Below are positions 56,311 through 64,000 of a stretch of DNA of 64,000 nucleotides, one piece after another. The position numbers were made by a program, and so were the translations under genes. This DNA comes from Paenibacillus hunanensis. GTDB taxonomy: Bacteria; Bacillota; Bacilli; Paenibacillales; Paenibacillaceae. The notes under the pieces are model-generated. The model saw only the letters and a program-made list of their open reading frames with translations, was not told where the DNA came from and ran no database searches. Where the stretch lies: the NCBI RefSeq assembly GCF_014645615.1, contig NZ_BMMB01000004.1:62001-126000 (forward strand), in the 5' to 3' direction. Position 1 is the stretch's first letter. Each line of letters opens with the position of its first letter.

Positions 56311-56967
56311 ATGAAACCAAATGAAATGTTAGATCATGTATGCAGTTCCATATCAGTCCCATATAGAAATTACGATTGGAGGTATTCCAAGACAAGTCAT
56401 TGGATGACAAAAAAAGATAAGAACTTCATGTACAAAGTATTCTTTTATACTAGCTTAAATAATATTTCTGATAAAAATGTGGTCTTTTATGGCGAGTTTG
56501 CAATAATTTCATTAAAAACTAAAAATAAAATATTTAACATTAATTCTCGTCAATGTAATATGCCTAATGGCAAATTACATTGGAATATAGCGAATAAAGA
56601 AGATTCACATCAAGCAGTTATTGAATTTACAGATTGGCTAGATCGGGTATGCATGCCTATTATAGAAAAGTGTACTAATGATTTAGATAATTTTGTAGAC
56701 GAAGTTACTACAAGTGGGTTTTATCCACCTAAAGGTTATATAGTCGATATCGCATTCATTTTATGCTATGGTTCACGGGAATTAGCAGAAAAAGCTAGTA
56801 ATAAATACTACAGAAGCCTAGAAGAAAAAATCCAAAAGGAATTTAGAGATAATTATAATAGTTTAAATTTAGGAAATGAAGCTGCCAGTTCCTATGGTAA
56901 AAATATGATGCGGAATTATTCGAATTTTAGAACAATAATAGAAAACAAAATAAAGGTGGATTTTTAA
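56311..56967 (+). CDS. Uncharacterised AT-rich protein of the immunity array
   Basis: A 218-aa protein coded by markedly AT-rich DNA; no signal or membrane helix. Residues ~20-90 are beta-rich with several Tyr and Trp; the remainder is helical and Lys/Asn-rich. It starts after GAGGTGGGAAT. No family recognised. Position and composition fit an acquired orphan immunity gene, but no direct evidence shows that. Confidence 0.5.
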   Translation: MKPNEMLDHVCSSISVPYRNYDWRYSKTSHWMTKKDKNFMYKVFFYTSLNNISDKNVVFYGEFAIISLKTKNKIFNINSRQCNMPNGKLHWNIANKEDSHQAVIEFTDWLDRVCMPIIEKCTNDLDNFVDEVTTSGFYPPKGYIVDIAFILCYGSRELAEKASNKYYRSLEEKIQKEFRDNYNSLNLGNEAASSYGKNMMRNYSNFRTIIENKIKVDF

Positions 56968-57046
56968 TATACAAGATTATTTTTTATAGTTGTAAATAAT
57001 TGATTATAAGTTATGACTTACAATAACTCACGGTAGCTTGATTTTT

Positions 57047-57087
57047 AAAACAGCAACTTAATATCGGCGTAATTAAGTTGCTGTTTT
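57047..57087 (+). terminator. Perfect terminator after the orphan gene
   Basis: AAAACAGCAACTTAAT and ATTAAGTTGCTGTTTT pair perfectly around a nine-base loop, with A and T runs on the two sides, so it may work in both directions. Confidence 0.9.
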
Positions 57088-57267
57088 CAATACAAAGTAT
57101 ACATAAATGGAGCATATTGATTTCAATCATTATAACAACAACATTAACGTTTAAATATTTACTAATTTCCGAAAATAATTTCATGTTCAGTTCACTCAAT
57201 GTTTAACAAAACGATTATTAACAGGGAAAATAGACTTTTTATATAGCGATTAAGAGGAGTGATTCAA
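57088..57267. other. AT-rich leader of Imm11-SUFU copy B
   Basis: About 180 AT-rich bases with no gene. The downstream ribosome site is AAGAGGAG, eight bases before TTG 57268. Confidence 0.4.
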
Positions 57268-58548
57268 TTGAAAATATGGACAATACATGTAAGTGATGAT
57301 TACCAAAAAGTAAATACTAAAAATTCTTCTGACTTAGAAAGTATCAAAAAAGCTGGTCGGGGTAATTCCTTATTAGCAGATTGGCAACCAATTGAGTTGA
57401 TTACCTACCAGGAAGGTGATTCCGGAGATGTACTAATTTTTCAAGGCGGCTCCCTTGCCTTAATTGTGAATCGTTTCGTAAAAGACATAATCCAACCGCT
57501 GGTTGCTAATGAAGCAGAATTTTTAGAATTACATTATCAGAATCAAGATTATTATCTCATCAATGTTACGAATGTAGTAGAGTGTATCGATTATGAAAAA
57601 TCCGTCCCTAATGATTATGGTAGCTTCGACGACGAAGTTTTTTTACCTGATAAAGTTCAGAATCAATCGGTATTCAAAACGGTAAATACTAAGCATAATC
57701 TAGGTGATTTCCCTATTGTTTCGGTAACCACATATGTATCCGATGAGTTAAAACAAGCTATCGAACAAGCAGAAATAAAAGGCATCTATTTTAGACTCGC
57801 CTGGACAGATAGTACCGAGCCGATTGTCGAACATAACCCACGCATTCGTGCTACATCCCGTAAAGACATAGAAGCACATATCGAACAACACTACGGTCGC
57901 ATCACAGGCTGTATCTCCGGCGCCAGCAATAATGCAGGCGATGCAGAAATCTATCTGGCTGCACCAGGGAGCCATCTACCTTTTCAAACACTCGTCACCT
58001 ATGGCAATAGCTTCTGGCGCGGAATGATCCCTGCTGGACATAATACGGGTTATGCCGAGTTGGTTGTACATCTTCCTCCAGATGCCCAACTGACAGCAGA
58101 ACAATGGGAACAATCACCGTATGCCTGGGTTGTCCGCATGCTACGCCATTTCGGCAGCGAGATTATGCAACGTGGATACTGGATTGGGCAATGGCTCGTG
58201 TATCCTCACCAAAACGAAGACAATCTATCCGATAGCTATCGGGAAATGTTCTCGTTAAATGGACTGCCTGCGCATACCACATTGATTCCTTACGACACGA
58301 ACACGGATTACTGCGGTGTGATGGTGGTTCCACCATATCCGGGCAGTGCGGAAGCATTTAAAATGACGTACCGAGATGAAGGCGTAGCTGATCCAGAGGA
58401 ATGGCCGATTTATTTCCAGACGTTATTGCCGCTGTACGCAGAAGAAATCAAATATTACTTCGTCAATGGACAAGAGAAGACGGTAGAGCAGTTGATGAGT
58501 AGAGGCATCGATGCACTCTTTGATCTGCGTCGTGAGCGTTTAATTTAA
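57268..58548 (+). CDS. Imm11 (DUF1629)-SUFU immunity-like protein, copy B
   Basis: A 426-aa homologue of the protein at 52095 with the same domain order. The first ~90 residues differ at many positions, while the rest agrees at roughly nine of ten. TTG 57268 is supported by GAGGAG eight bases upstream; GTG 57259 would overlap that site. It is followed by the same hairpin and DUF6985-like gene as copy A, showing duplication of a multi-gene segment. Confidence 0.75.
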   Translation: MKIWTIHVSDDYQKVNTKNSSDLESIKKAGRGNSLLADWQPIELITYQEGDSGDVLIFQGGSLALIVNRFVKDIIQPLVANEAEFLELHYQNQDYYLINVTNVVECIDYEKSVPNDYGSFDDEVFLPDKVQNQSVFKTVNTKHNLGDFPIVSVTTYVSDELKQAIEQAEIKGIYFRLAWTDSTEPIVEHNPRIRATSRKDIEAHIEQHYGRITGCISGASNNAGDAEIYLAAPGSHLPFQTLVTYGNSFWRGMIPAGHNTGYAELVVHLPPDAQLTAEQWEQSPYAWVVRMLRHFGSEIMQRGYWIGQWLVYPHQNEDNLSDSYREMFSLNGLPAHTTLIPYDTNTDYCGVMVVPPYPGSAEAFKMTYRDEGVADPEEWPIYFQTLLPLYAEEIKYYFVNGQEKTVEQLMSRGIDALFDLRRERLI

Positions 58549-58554
58549 GTGGAT

Positions 58555-58590
58555 AAGGTGTCTACAGCCAAATGGTGAAGGCACCTTATT
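58555..58590 (+). terminator. Hairpin after Imm11-SUFU copy B
   Basis: AAGGTGTCTACA with GTGAAGGCACCTT, the duplicated counterpart of 53382-53418; one arm has changed, so pairing is slightly weaker. Confidence 0.55.
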
Positions 58591-58722
58591 TGAATAGAAA
58601 AGCAATGCAATTCATGCCTATTAAAGTAAACCTAAGCTGCGATAGCTGAGAATGTAGGAAGAATAATGCTCTGGTTTTACAATAAAAAAATTCGTCAATT
58701 AAAACAAAAAGGAGACCTGTAG

Positions 58723-59190
58723 ATGAAAACCAATGATCCTATATTTGGCGAGCTAACCTATGGATATGGTTGGACTCGCGAAGTAGAGCTAGATTTCTTT
58801 GAAAAAAGAAACATAATTACATTAATAGTCGATGGAGACGAAGAGGGTAGATTTGATCAGGATCAATATATCGCATATCAAACATATTTAGAGAATTGGC
58901 ACCAATTACAAAGCCATGTATTGCAGTCGCTGCTACAGTATTACCAGCAAAAAAAACAGGAATTAGGATACGATATAGCTATTAATGCTGACTATCCGGC
59001 AATTGAAGGGATCGAACAAATAAGAAGCATGGTTACTTTAGAGGCCATAGCTGTTCCATATGGTGATATTCATAAAGAACGCAATATTGGACTATTATTT
59101 ACCTGCACATGGGATCCAGAAAATGGGGTAGGTGTCCGGCTGTTAAATGAAGGAGTAGCAGAGGTTGGATATCAGGATGCTACCATTTGA
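58723..59190 (+). CDS. DUF6985-like protein, copy B (intact)
   Basis: A 155-aa acidic cytoplasmic protein and the intact counterpart of the broken gene at 53556. It opens with FGELTYGYGWTREVELDF and continues with a helical LENWHQLQSHVLQSLLQYY; the C-terminal GVGVRLLNEGVAEVGYQD is retained. The pattern matches DUF6985, a family often found in polymorphic-toxin loci. Ribosome site AAAAAGGAGACC. Confidence 0.65.
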   Translation: MKTNDPIFGELTYGYGWTREVELDFFEKRNIITLIVDGDEEGRFDQDQYIAYQTYLENWHQLQSHVLQSLLQYYQQKKQELGYDIAINADYPAIEGIEQIRSMVTLEAIAVPYGDIHKERNIGLLFTCTWDPENGVGVRLLNEGVAEVGYQDATI

Positions 59191-59326
59191 ATTTATTTTA
59201 CTCAACGCATATAGTTGTTTTTGCGTTGCTTAATTTCCCTATAAGCTTCCTAAGTCTATTTCAATATATAAAAAAATTGAACAAAAAAGGCTTCAATAAA
59301 AATATTCAAACGGTGGAGAATTCGAC

Positions 59327-59935
59327 ATGAAAACATGGAGTAAACGAGAATGGATCACGTATATTATTGAATACATAGCATTCGATAAAAGCATTCAAAG
59401 TCTGAATATCGATCACATTGATTTAAGTAGAGTGGACTTTTCTGAATTGAGAGCAGACGGCCTATCCGCTGTGAAAACTAATTTAGAAGCAGCTTTGTTT
59501 ATTAATTGCTCTTTACTTGATTGTGATTTTTCAGAAGCTAACTTGAAGAACGCGGATTTCTCTTATTCTGATCTAGCGGACTGTCAATTTAATGACACCA
59601 ACCTGCATGCTGCTAATATGTTGAGTAGTAAAATCAATATAAGTATGGGCTTTCATACTTGCTTTGACCAGGCCAACCTTTCAAATGCTGAACTGATCGG
59701 CAGTTCATTTAACTTTTCTACGTTCCGTTTTGCTAATTTGTCTGGAGTATTTGCCCAAAAGGCGAGTTTTATTAATGTTGATTTAACGGGTGCTATTCTA
59801 AAAAATGGGAACTTCGAAGGCGCAGATTTTACGAATGCCATCTTAAAAGATGTGGATTGGACAGGAGCAGAAATCCCCAATGCCATATTTGATCCAAACA
59901 TAGCAGCTCTTATTTCAGAAAACAAAAATATATAA
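59327..59935 (+). CDS. Pentapeptide-repeat protein, diverged second copy
   Basis: A 202-aa pentapeptide-repeat protein (about residues 35-190; SEANLKNADFSYSDLADCQF, GADFTNAILKDVDW), related to that at 51140. It is shorter and has a different N-terminal cap. Both end with W-A-I-AIFD and a short helix. It closes the immunity array and is followed by a strong terminator. Confidence 0.85.
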   Translation: MKTWSKREWITYIIEYIAFDKSIQSLNIDHIDLSRVDFSELRADGLSAVKTNLEAALFINCSLLDCDFSEANLKNADFSYSDLADCQFNDTNLHAANMLSSKINISMGFHTCFDQANLSNAELIGSSFNFSTFRFANLSGVFAQKASFINVDLTGAILKNGNFEGADFTNAILKDVDWTGAEIPNAIFDPNIAALISENKNI

Positions 59936-59937
59936 TT

Positions 59938-59979
59938 CAAAAACAGTACCTTCATCATCCCCATGAAAGTACTGTTTTT
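59938..59979 (+). terminator. Terminator closing the immunity array
   Basis: AAACAGTACCTTCAT and ATGAAAGTACTGTTT pair around CATCCCC, followed by a T run. Confidence 0.88.
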
Positions 59980-60149
59980 ATTATAAATTCTGCATCGTAA
60001 TTATTAAAACGATATCCGACTAAAAATAGGAATACCTAATTTATAAATTTAAAGTTAAAAAATTCCATATTAATACCGATATAATTATCAATGGAAATAG
60101 AGCAATTAGGTTGCTCATCCTTTGATTGTTTGATGTAAGGGGGAACGTT

Positions 60150-62504
60150 ATGCATCGTTATCGCCAATTTGCTTATACAGCAGCAATAGGGATACTTATG
60201 AATTACCTACTACTAATCATCTTTCGACAGAATGACAATGTACTTACATGGCTGACACCAATTCTAAATATGATTGCGCCATTACTCACAACAGCCATTC
60301 TGTCTATAGTCACCTATCGTTGCCGGGGAGAAAGTCGAATATTTTGGGGTCTGCTAACGGCCAGTCATCTGTGCTATGGCTTTTCCATTGTAGCTTCTTC
60401 CATCCTTCACATGAATCCATCGCTTGTATCCTCGATATTCAGCTTCTCTGACTTTTTCTGGATGCTCCATAATCTTTTTATTTTCGTAGCTTTATTACTA
60501 CTCGGACAACGTAGCCTGCGAGGGCTAGGTAAAATTCAATTTTTGCTGGATACGTCCATTTTCATGCTAACCGTGGTGGCGATCAGCTGGGCGCTTATCG
60601 TGGAGCCGATCATGTGGCGAAGCATCAATGAAAATGGTGGCAACTGGGCCTATTTGCTTGTGAATTTGAGTTATCCGCTAGTCGAGCTGGTGCTAATCTT
60701 TATGCTCGTACTCCTATTGTTCGTGCGAGTAGATCGACAGCATAATCGAGTTGGCTGGTTGCTTATGTGGTCATTACTCGTTTTTGCAGCAGCAGATATG
60801 AGCTACTTTTATATGCTAGAGCACAATATGTATCGTATGGGCAGCCTGATTGATCCATTATGGAGCGCTTCTTTATTATTGTCTGCACTAGCAGGGCTTG
60901 AATTTTTAAAGCAGCCGCCTTCCCAGGAAGTATTGCCTGTAGCCTATGCTTCTCATGCCAGAGGATGGGTCAAGCGTGTTCTGCCCTATGTTAGCGTAAC
61001 TGTACTATTATTTTTCGTCATTCCACGGCAATTTTCATCCTTCGATATGCTGCTACTCAGCTGTATGCTCGGCATCTTATTGCTTTCGATCCGTCAGTTA
61101 TTATCTCTCTCTGAAAATGATACCCTGCTACTTCGTCTGCGGCAGCTGCTACGGTTAAGCGACCATGCTGCACGGCATGATGAGCTTACTGGACTGCCTA
61201 ACCGTCGTCAATTTTATGAGCAATTGCAACGACGAATAGAAGCAGCAGAGGATAAGCATGAGCTGGCTGTGCTATTCTTCGATTTTGATCGCTTCAAGTA
61301 CATTAATGACAGCCTGGGACATGCGGCTGGAGATCGCGTATTACAAATGGCAGCGGAGCGCTTCCGCAGTCATTTATCGGATGAACTCATGCTTGCGCGT
61401 CTGGGTGGAGATGAATTCATTTTATTGCTTGATCCGATGCAGGATCATACGCATGTGGAGCGTGTCGTCGATAAGATCAGGCACTGCTTACAGGAGCCGC
61501 TTGATATGAATGGACATCCACTCTATATCTCAGTAAGCATCGGGGTAGCGATCTATCCGCAGGATGGATTAACGCTCGATGAGCTAGTGAAAAATGCAGA
61601 TGCAGCGATGTATGAAGCCAAGAAGAACGCAAGGCAGGAAGCCGTCTATTTTACCAATGCGATCGGTGCGCATTATGAAAACCGCTTAGGTCTGGAAAGC
61701 TCTCTGCGCGGTGCATTATGTCGCCAGGAGCTGGAGCTATATTACCAGTATCAGGTGAGATTGGATAATGGACAGATTGAGGGGATGGAGGCGCTACTGC
61801 GCTGGAAGCATCCTGAGCTTGGATTTATTTCACCTCTTGATTTTATTCCGATTGCCGAAGAAACGGGTCTGATCATTCCGATTGGGGAATGGGTATTACG
61901 CTCAGCATGCGAGCAGCAACGCATCTGGAAAGAGCAGGGCTATGGTGATTTTCGTATGAGTGTGAACGTATCGCCTTATCAATTTCATGATGATCAGCTA
62001 GCTGACCGCTTCCTAGAAATTATTGCTGAAACTGGAATTGAGCCTACGCAACTTGTAATAGAAATTACAGAGTCACTTGCAATTCATAATGTAGAACGTG
62101 TCATTGTCCAGCTGGATAAGCTGCGTGAATGTGGGGTGCAGCTAGCGATTGACGACTTCGGCAGTGGTTATGCATCGCTTGCTTATGTGAAGCAGCTACG
62201 TCCATCGATTTTGAAAATTGATCGTAGCTTTGTTTGTTGTATTGATGATATGGATGAAGATTGTCGTATGGCAGGAGCGATTGTTGCACTTGGTAAAGCG
62301 CTGCATATTCATGTGCTCGCTGAGGGTGTGGAGACTGAGGCGCAGCTGCAATTTTTGAAAGAAACCGGCTGCGATGAAATTCAAGGCTACTATGTGAATC
62401 GTCCAATGCCAGCATCCGAGATCAGTCAGCAGCTTGAATCCGCAGGCAATTCATTTTATATCGTTAAAAGCTTGCTGGATAATCTTGACCGCGCCAAGTC
62501 GTAA
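60150..62504 (+). CDS. Membrane GGDEF-EAL cyclic-di-GMP enzyme
   Basis: A 784-aa protein. The N-terminal ~330 residues hold about nine hydrophobic helices, a MASE-like sensor. The GGDEF domain (about 345-505) has the intact catalytic RLGGDEF but no RxxD inhibitory site at the usual place. The EAL domain (about 520-770) has EALLRW, EITES, DDFGSGYASL, KIDRSFV and EGVE, all expected for an active phosphodiesterase. It may make or degrade c-di-GMP. ATG 60150 follows TAAGGGGG; TTG 60126 has no site. Confidence 0.93.
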   Translation: MHRYRQFAYTAAIGILMNYLLLIIFRQNDNVLTWLTPILNMIAPLLTTAILSIVTYRCRGESRIFWGLLTASHLCYGFSIVASSILHMNPSLVSSIFSFSDFFWMLHNLFIFVALLLLGQRSLRGLGKIQFLLDTSIFMLTVVAISWALIVEPIMWRSINENGGNWAYLLVNLSYPLVELVLIFMLVLLLFVRVDRQHNRVGWLLMWSLLVFAAADMSYFYMLEHNMYRMGSLIDPLWSASLLLSALAGLEFLKQPPSQEVLPVAYASHARGWVKRVLPYVSVTVLLFFVIPRQFSSFDMLLLSCMLGILLLSIRQLLSLSENDTLLLRLRQLLRLSDHAARHDELTGLPNRRQFYEQLQRRIEAAEDKHELAVLFFDFDRFKYINDSLGHAAGDRVLQMAAERFRSHLSDELMLARLGGDEFILLLDPMQDHTHVERVVDKIRHCLQEPLDMNGHPLYISVSIGVAIYPQDGLTLDELVKNADAAMYEAKKNARQEAVYFTNAIGAHYENRLGLESSLRGALCRQELELYYQYQVRLDNGQIEGMEALLRWKHPELGFISPLDFIPIAEETGLIIPIGEWVLRSACEQQRIWKEQGYGDFRMSVNVSPYQFHDDQLADRFLEIIAETGIEPTQLVIEITESLAIHNVERVIVQLDKLRECGVQLAIDDFGSGYASLAYVKQLRPSILKIDRSFVCCIDDMDEDCRMAGAIVALGKALHIHVLAEGVETEAQLQFLKETGCDEIQGYYVNRPMPASEISQQLESAGNSFYIVKSLLDNLDRAKS

Positions 62505-62825
62505 CTGCAAGTTGTAATTAAATGGTTTCATTATGATCTTCGTTATATGTCTCCATATTGGATCACTTTATTTGCATCATTTTATGAGGATAGATTAAAA
62601 ACAGGGCTAGATTGTAAACGTCATGTTAGCCCTGTTTTAACACAACATTATCGCGGAAAACGGCGTATTTTCGCGGCTCATCCGCTTTTCCATTACGATC
62701 GACGAGAAACGGTGCATACGGAAGGAAAAGCGGTAGGATAGTGAACCTATACATGAATAGAGCGGAATAATGACAGTTTATTGCAAACCATTGCGACTTA
62801 TTGCAGAATACGACGATTCGGCAAG
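62505..62825. other. Intergenic region after the GGDEF-EAL gene
   Basis: About 320 bases with no supported gene; a 64-codon frame (62547-62741) passes through the terminator and lacks a ribosome site. Confidence 0.45.
62596..62640 (+). terminator. Terminator after the GGDEF-EAL gene
   Basis: TTAAAAACAGGGCTA and TAGCCCTGTTTTAA pair around an ~18-base loop. A and T runs on both sides suggest possible action on either strand. Confidence 0.8.
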
Positions 62826-62856
62826 TTGTTTAGCAACAAGCCGTCCGTGGTATAAT
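62826..62856 (+). promoter_or_regulatory. Candidate promoter of the yitT-like leader
   Basis: TTGTTT (62826-62831) and a perfect TATAAT (62851-62856) with a 19-base spacer. The -10 is strong; the -35 is uncertain because of spacing. Confidence 0.55.
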
Positions 62857-62899
62857 AGATACAGATTTAAATTCTAACACCAGAAAGGATCAGGATACC

Positions 62900-62965
62900 A
62901 TGTGTCCCCGAAGGATGATTTCCCAAAGGACGATTTGGAAACGTTATGATCTCTCCTATACTTAG
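62900..62965 (+). CDS. Possible leader peptide 1 (21 aa) of the yitT-like gene
   Basis: ATG 62900 follows AGAAAGGATCAGGATACC and encodes MCPRRMISQRTIWKRYDLSY plus Thr, a basic 21-aa peptide ending at TAG 62963-62965. It lies in the 5' leader just downstream of the predicted promoter. It could be a regulatory upstream ORF. Translation is unproven. Confidence 0.4.
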   Translation: MCPRRMISQRTIWKRYDLSYT

Positions 62966-63026
62966 CTCCTCCGTAGTGTAGTGCCCAACCTATTGGCCTA
63001 TATCTTACGGAAAAGGAGCAGCACGT
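62966..63026 (+). promoter_or_regulatory. Structured leader region of the yitT-like gene
   Basis: GCTCCT (62966-62971) can pair with AGGAGC near 63013, and TCTTACGG (about 63003) with CCGTAAGA (about 63058), giving mutually exclusive or nested stems that include the ribosome site of the second small ORF. No known riboswitch class was recognised. Confidence 0.45.
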
Positions 63027-63131
63027 ATGCGAAGGATGAAGTCCTCCAGGTGCACCTCCCGTAAGAACAGGTCATTAAAGACCACACTTACGAGAAAAAG
63101 AGGGAACCTGTATGAGGAAGAGAACAAATGA
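63027..63131 (+). CDS. Possible leader peptide 2 (34 aa) overlapping the yitT-like start
   Basis: ATG 63027 follows a strong AAAAGGAG ribosome site. The 34-aa product is very basic (opening MRRMKSSRCTSRKNRSL) and ends at TGA 63129-63131, inside the yitT-like gene in another frame. Overlap of stop and downstream start suggests translational coupling, if it is translated. Confidence 0.4.
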   Translation: MRRMKSSRCTSRKNRSLKTTLTRKRGNLYEEENK

Positions 63132-63807
63132 CAATTGGAAGGTTGCAGCAAAGCAAGTAGCTGCAATATTGATCGGTACGTTTATTCTTGCGTTTGCTTA
63201 TTATCACATTAATTTTCATAACAATCTGTCGGAAGGCGGATTTGTTGGTCTGGCATTGCTGGGCAAATATTTGTTTGGCTGGTCGCCAGCATGGAGTACG
63301 CTTGTACTCGATATTCCAGTAATTATGATTGCCTGGTGGCTAAAAGGACACCGCTTTATGATCATGACCATGATCGGAGCGGGTGCGTTTTCGCTGTTCT
63401 ATGCAGGGTTTGAGCAATTATCGCCGTTTGTCGTGGACTTGCACGGAAGCCTGTTAGCAGCCGCTGTAGTGTCGGGTATTTTAACTGGACTTGGCGCTGG
63501 AATTGTTCTCCGTTATGGAGGGGCCACGGGAGGCGACGATGTATTATCCCGCTTGATCAGTGACTGGAAAGGCTGGAAGATCGGTAATGTGTTTATTGTT
63601 GGAGATGCGATCGTTCTTGGTCTTTGCCTCATCTTCCTGCCATTTAAGGAAACGATGTTTACGATGTTAGCTGTATGGTTGGCAGGTAAAATGATCACCT
63701 GGACAGTAACGGTAGAGCTGAGAATGCCATTTACCGTTCGTAAGGTAAAAGATGCAGCTACAGCTGTAAAAGTACCAGCAGCGTCAACGCTGCCACGTTC
63801 GTCCTGA
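63112..63807 (+). CDS. YitT-family integral membrane protein
   Basis: A 231-aa protein with about five to six membrane helices, matching YitT/DUF161 (LSEGGFVGLALL, YGGATGGDDVLSRLIS). It lacks the C-terminal DUF2179 domain usual in longer YitT proteins. Function is unknown in the family. The start follows GAGGGAACCTGT. The unusually long leader with small ORFs suggests post-transcriptional control. Confidence 0.85.
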   Translation: MRKRTNDNWKVAAKQVAAILIGTFILAFAYYHINFHNNLSEGGFVGLALLGKYLFGWSPAWSTLVLDIPVIMIAWWLKGHRFMIMTMIGAGAFSLFYAGFEQLSPFVVDLHGSLLAAAVVSGILTGLGAGIVLRYGGATGGDDVLSRLISDWKGWKIGNVFIVGDAIVLGLCLIFLPFKETMFTMLAVWLAGKMITWTVTVELRMPFTVRKVKDAATAVKVPAASTLPRSS

Positions 63808-63940
63808 TATGCTATTAGCGATTCAGGATACTAAAATTGTAAATGGATGTGTGGAACATTTGATTGATGTGACCAGATGGACAAGATTCTCATCAGCTCA
63901 AGCGCATGAGCGATGTATCGAATACACTGAATTACCAATA

Positions 63941-63982
63941 AGGGCGTGCTGTATCGGATTCCTCCGTACAGCGCGCCTTTAT
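63941..63982 (+). terminator. Terminator after the yitT-like gene
   Basis: AGGGCGTGCTGTA and TACAGCGCGCCTTT pair around a ~13-base loop and end in TTTATT. It lies about 135 bases after the stop; the stretch between holds nothing recognised. Confidence 0.75.
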
Positions 63983-64000
63983 TGTATTTGCGATGGAATC

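Noticed and set aside
62547..62741. A 64-codon open frame after the GGDEF-EAL gene
   Set aside because: It runs through a clear terminator hairpin and has no ribosome site.
62930..62944. AAAGGACGATTTGGA, considered as a fourth copy of the hairpin repeat
   Set aside because: It resembles the 15-base core with one deletion, but the stems and outer arms of the family are absent here.
62880..63111. yitT-like leader considered as an M-box or yybP-ykoY riboswitch
   Set aside because: I could not match the conserved core sequences of either class by eye; left as an unclassified structured leader.

Overview
The window reads as the chromosome of a low-to-moderate GC, Gram-positive, spore-former-type Firmicute, most likely Paenibacillus or a close relative. 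The basis is the gene order yicC-remA-gmk-rpoZ-coaBC-priA-def-fmt-rsmB-rlmN-prpC-prkC-rsgA-rpe-rpmB-fakA-degV-recG, strong AGGAGG-type ribosome sites, frequent GTG/TTG starts, and LytS/LytTR signalling. No rRNA, tRNA, CRISPR array, transposase or prophage integrase was seen.

Region 1 (1-21.9 kb) is a conserved housekeeping block: nucleotide and coenzyme A synthesis, replication restart, formyl-methionine metabolism, rRNA modification, the PrkC/PrpC Ser/Thr signalling pair, ribosome assembly, fatty-acid kinase and recombination. Two of its gaps carry copies of a long hairpin repeat; a third copy lies at 37.4 kb. Region 2 (22-26.9 kb) holds an uncharacterised protein with a (GATGCT)12 tract, and a LytS/LytTR two-component pair next to an OFA-family MFS transporter. 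A 20-bp-period direct repeat sits in the transporter promoter, an arrangement like the E. coli YpdAB-YhjX pyruvate system.

Region 3 (27.2-50.3 kb) is the most notable part: a long one-strand locus resembling a contractile injection system (type VI secretion / extracellular CIS / phage-tail lineage) in a single-membrane bacterium. It encodes a candidate sheath (722 aa), a candidate tube protein (141 aa), baseplate-like unknowns, two VgrG/gp27-gp5-like spikes, a DUF4280 PAAR-like tip, a DUF1795/EagR-type adaptor and a toxin-tipped 'evolved' spike. No ClpV-type AAA+ ATPase or TssJLM membrane complex is seen. The locus instead carries a J-domain protein and a large SAP-Hsp70/actin-fold ATPase. 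It also has a phospho-signalling set: Ser/Thr kinase, two FHA proteins, one intact PP2C phosphatase and one membrane-anchored degenerate PP2C with TPR repeats.

Region 4 (50.3-59.9 kb) is AT-richer and behaves like an immunity array: a probable cognate immunity gene, pentapeptide-repeat proteins, two Imm11-SUFU proteins, two DUF6985-like genes (one broken by a stop codon), a MORN/YwqK-like protein, small orphans and an inserted endonuclease V gene. About 1.9 kb of it is a segmental duplication. Region 5 (60-64 kb) carries a membrane GGDEF-EAL protein and a YitT-family membrane protein behind a structured leader with two small ORFs.

Functional names for the baseplate, sheath and immunity genes are inferences from motifs and gene order. 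No database or structure search was run.
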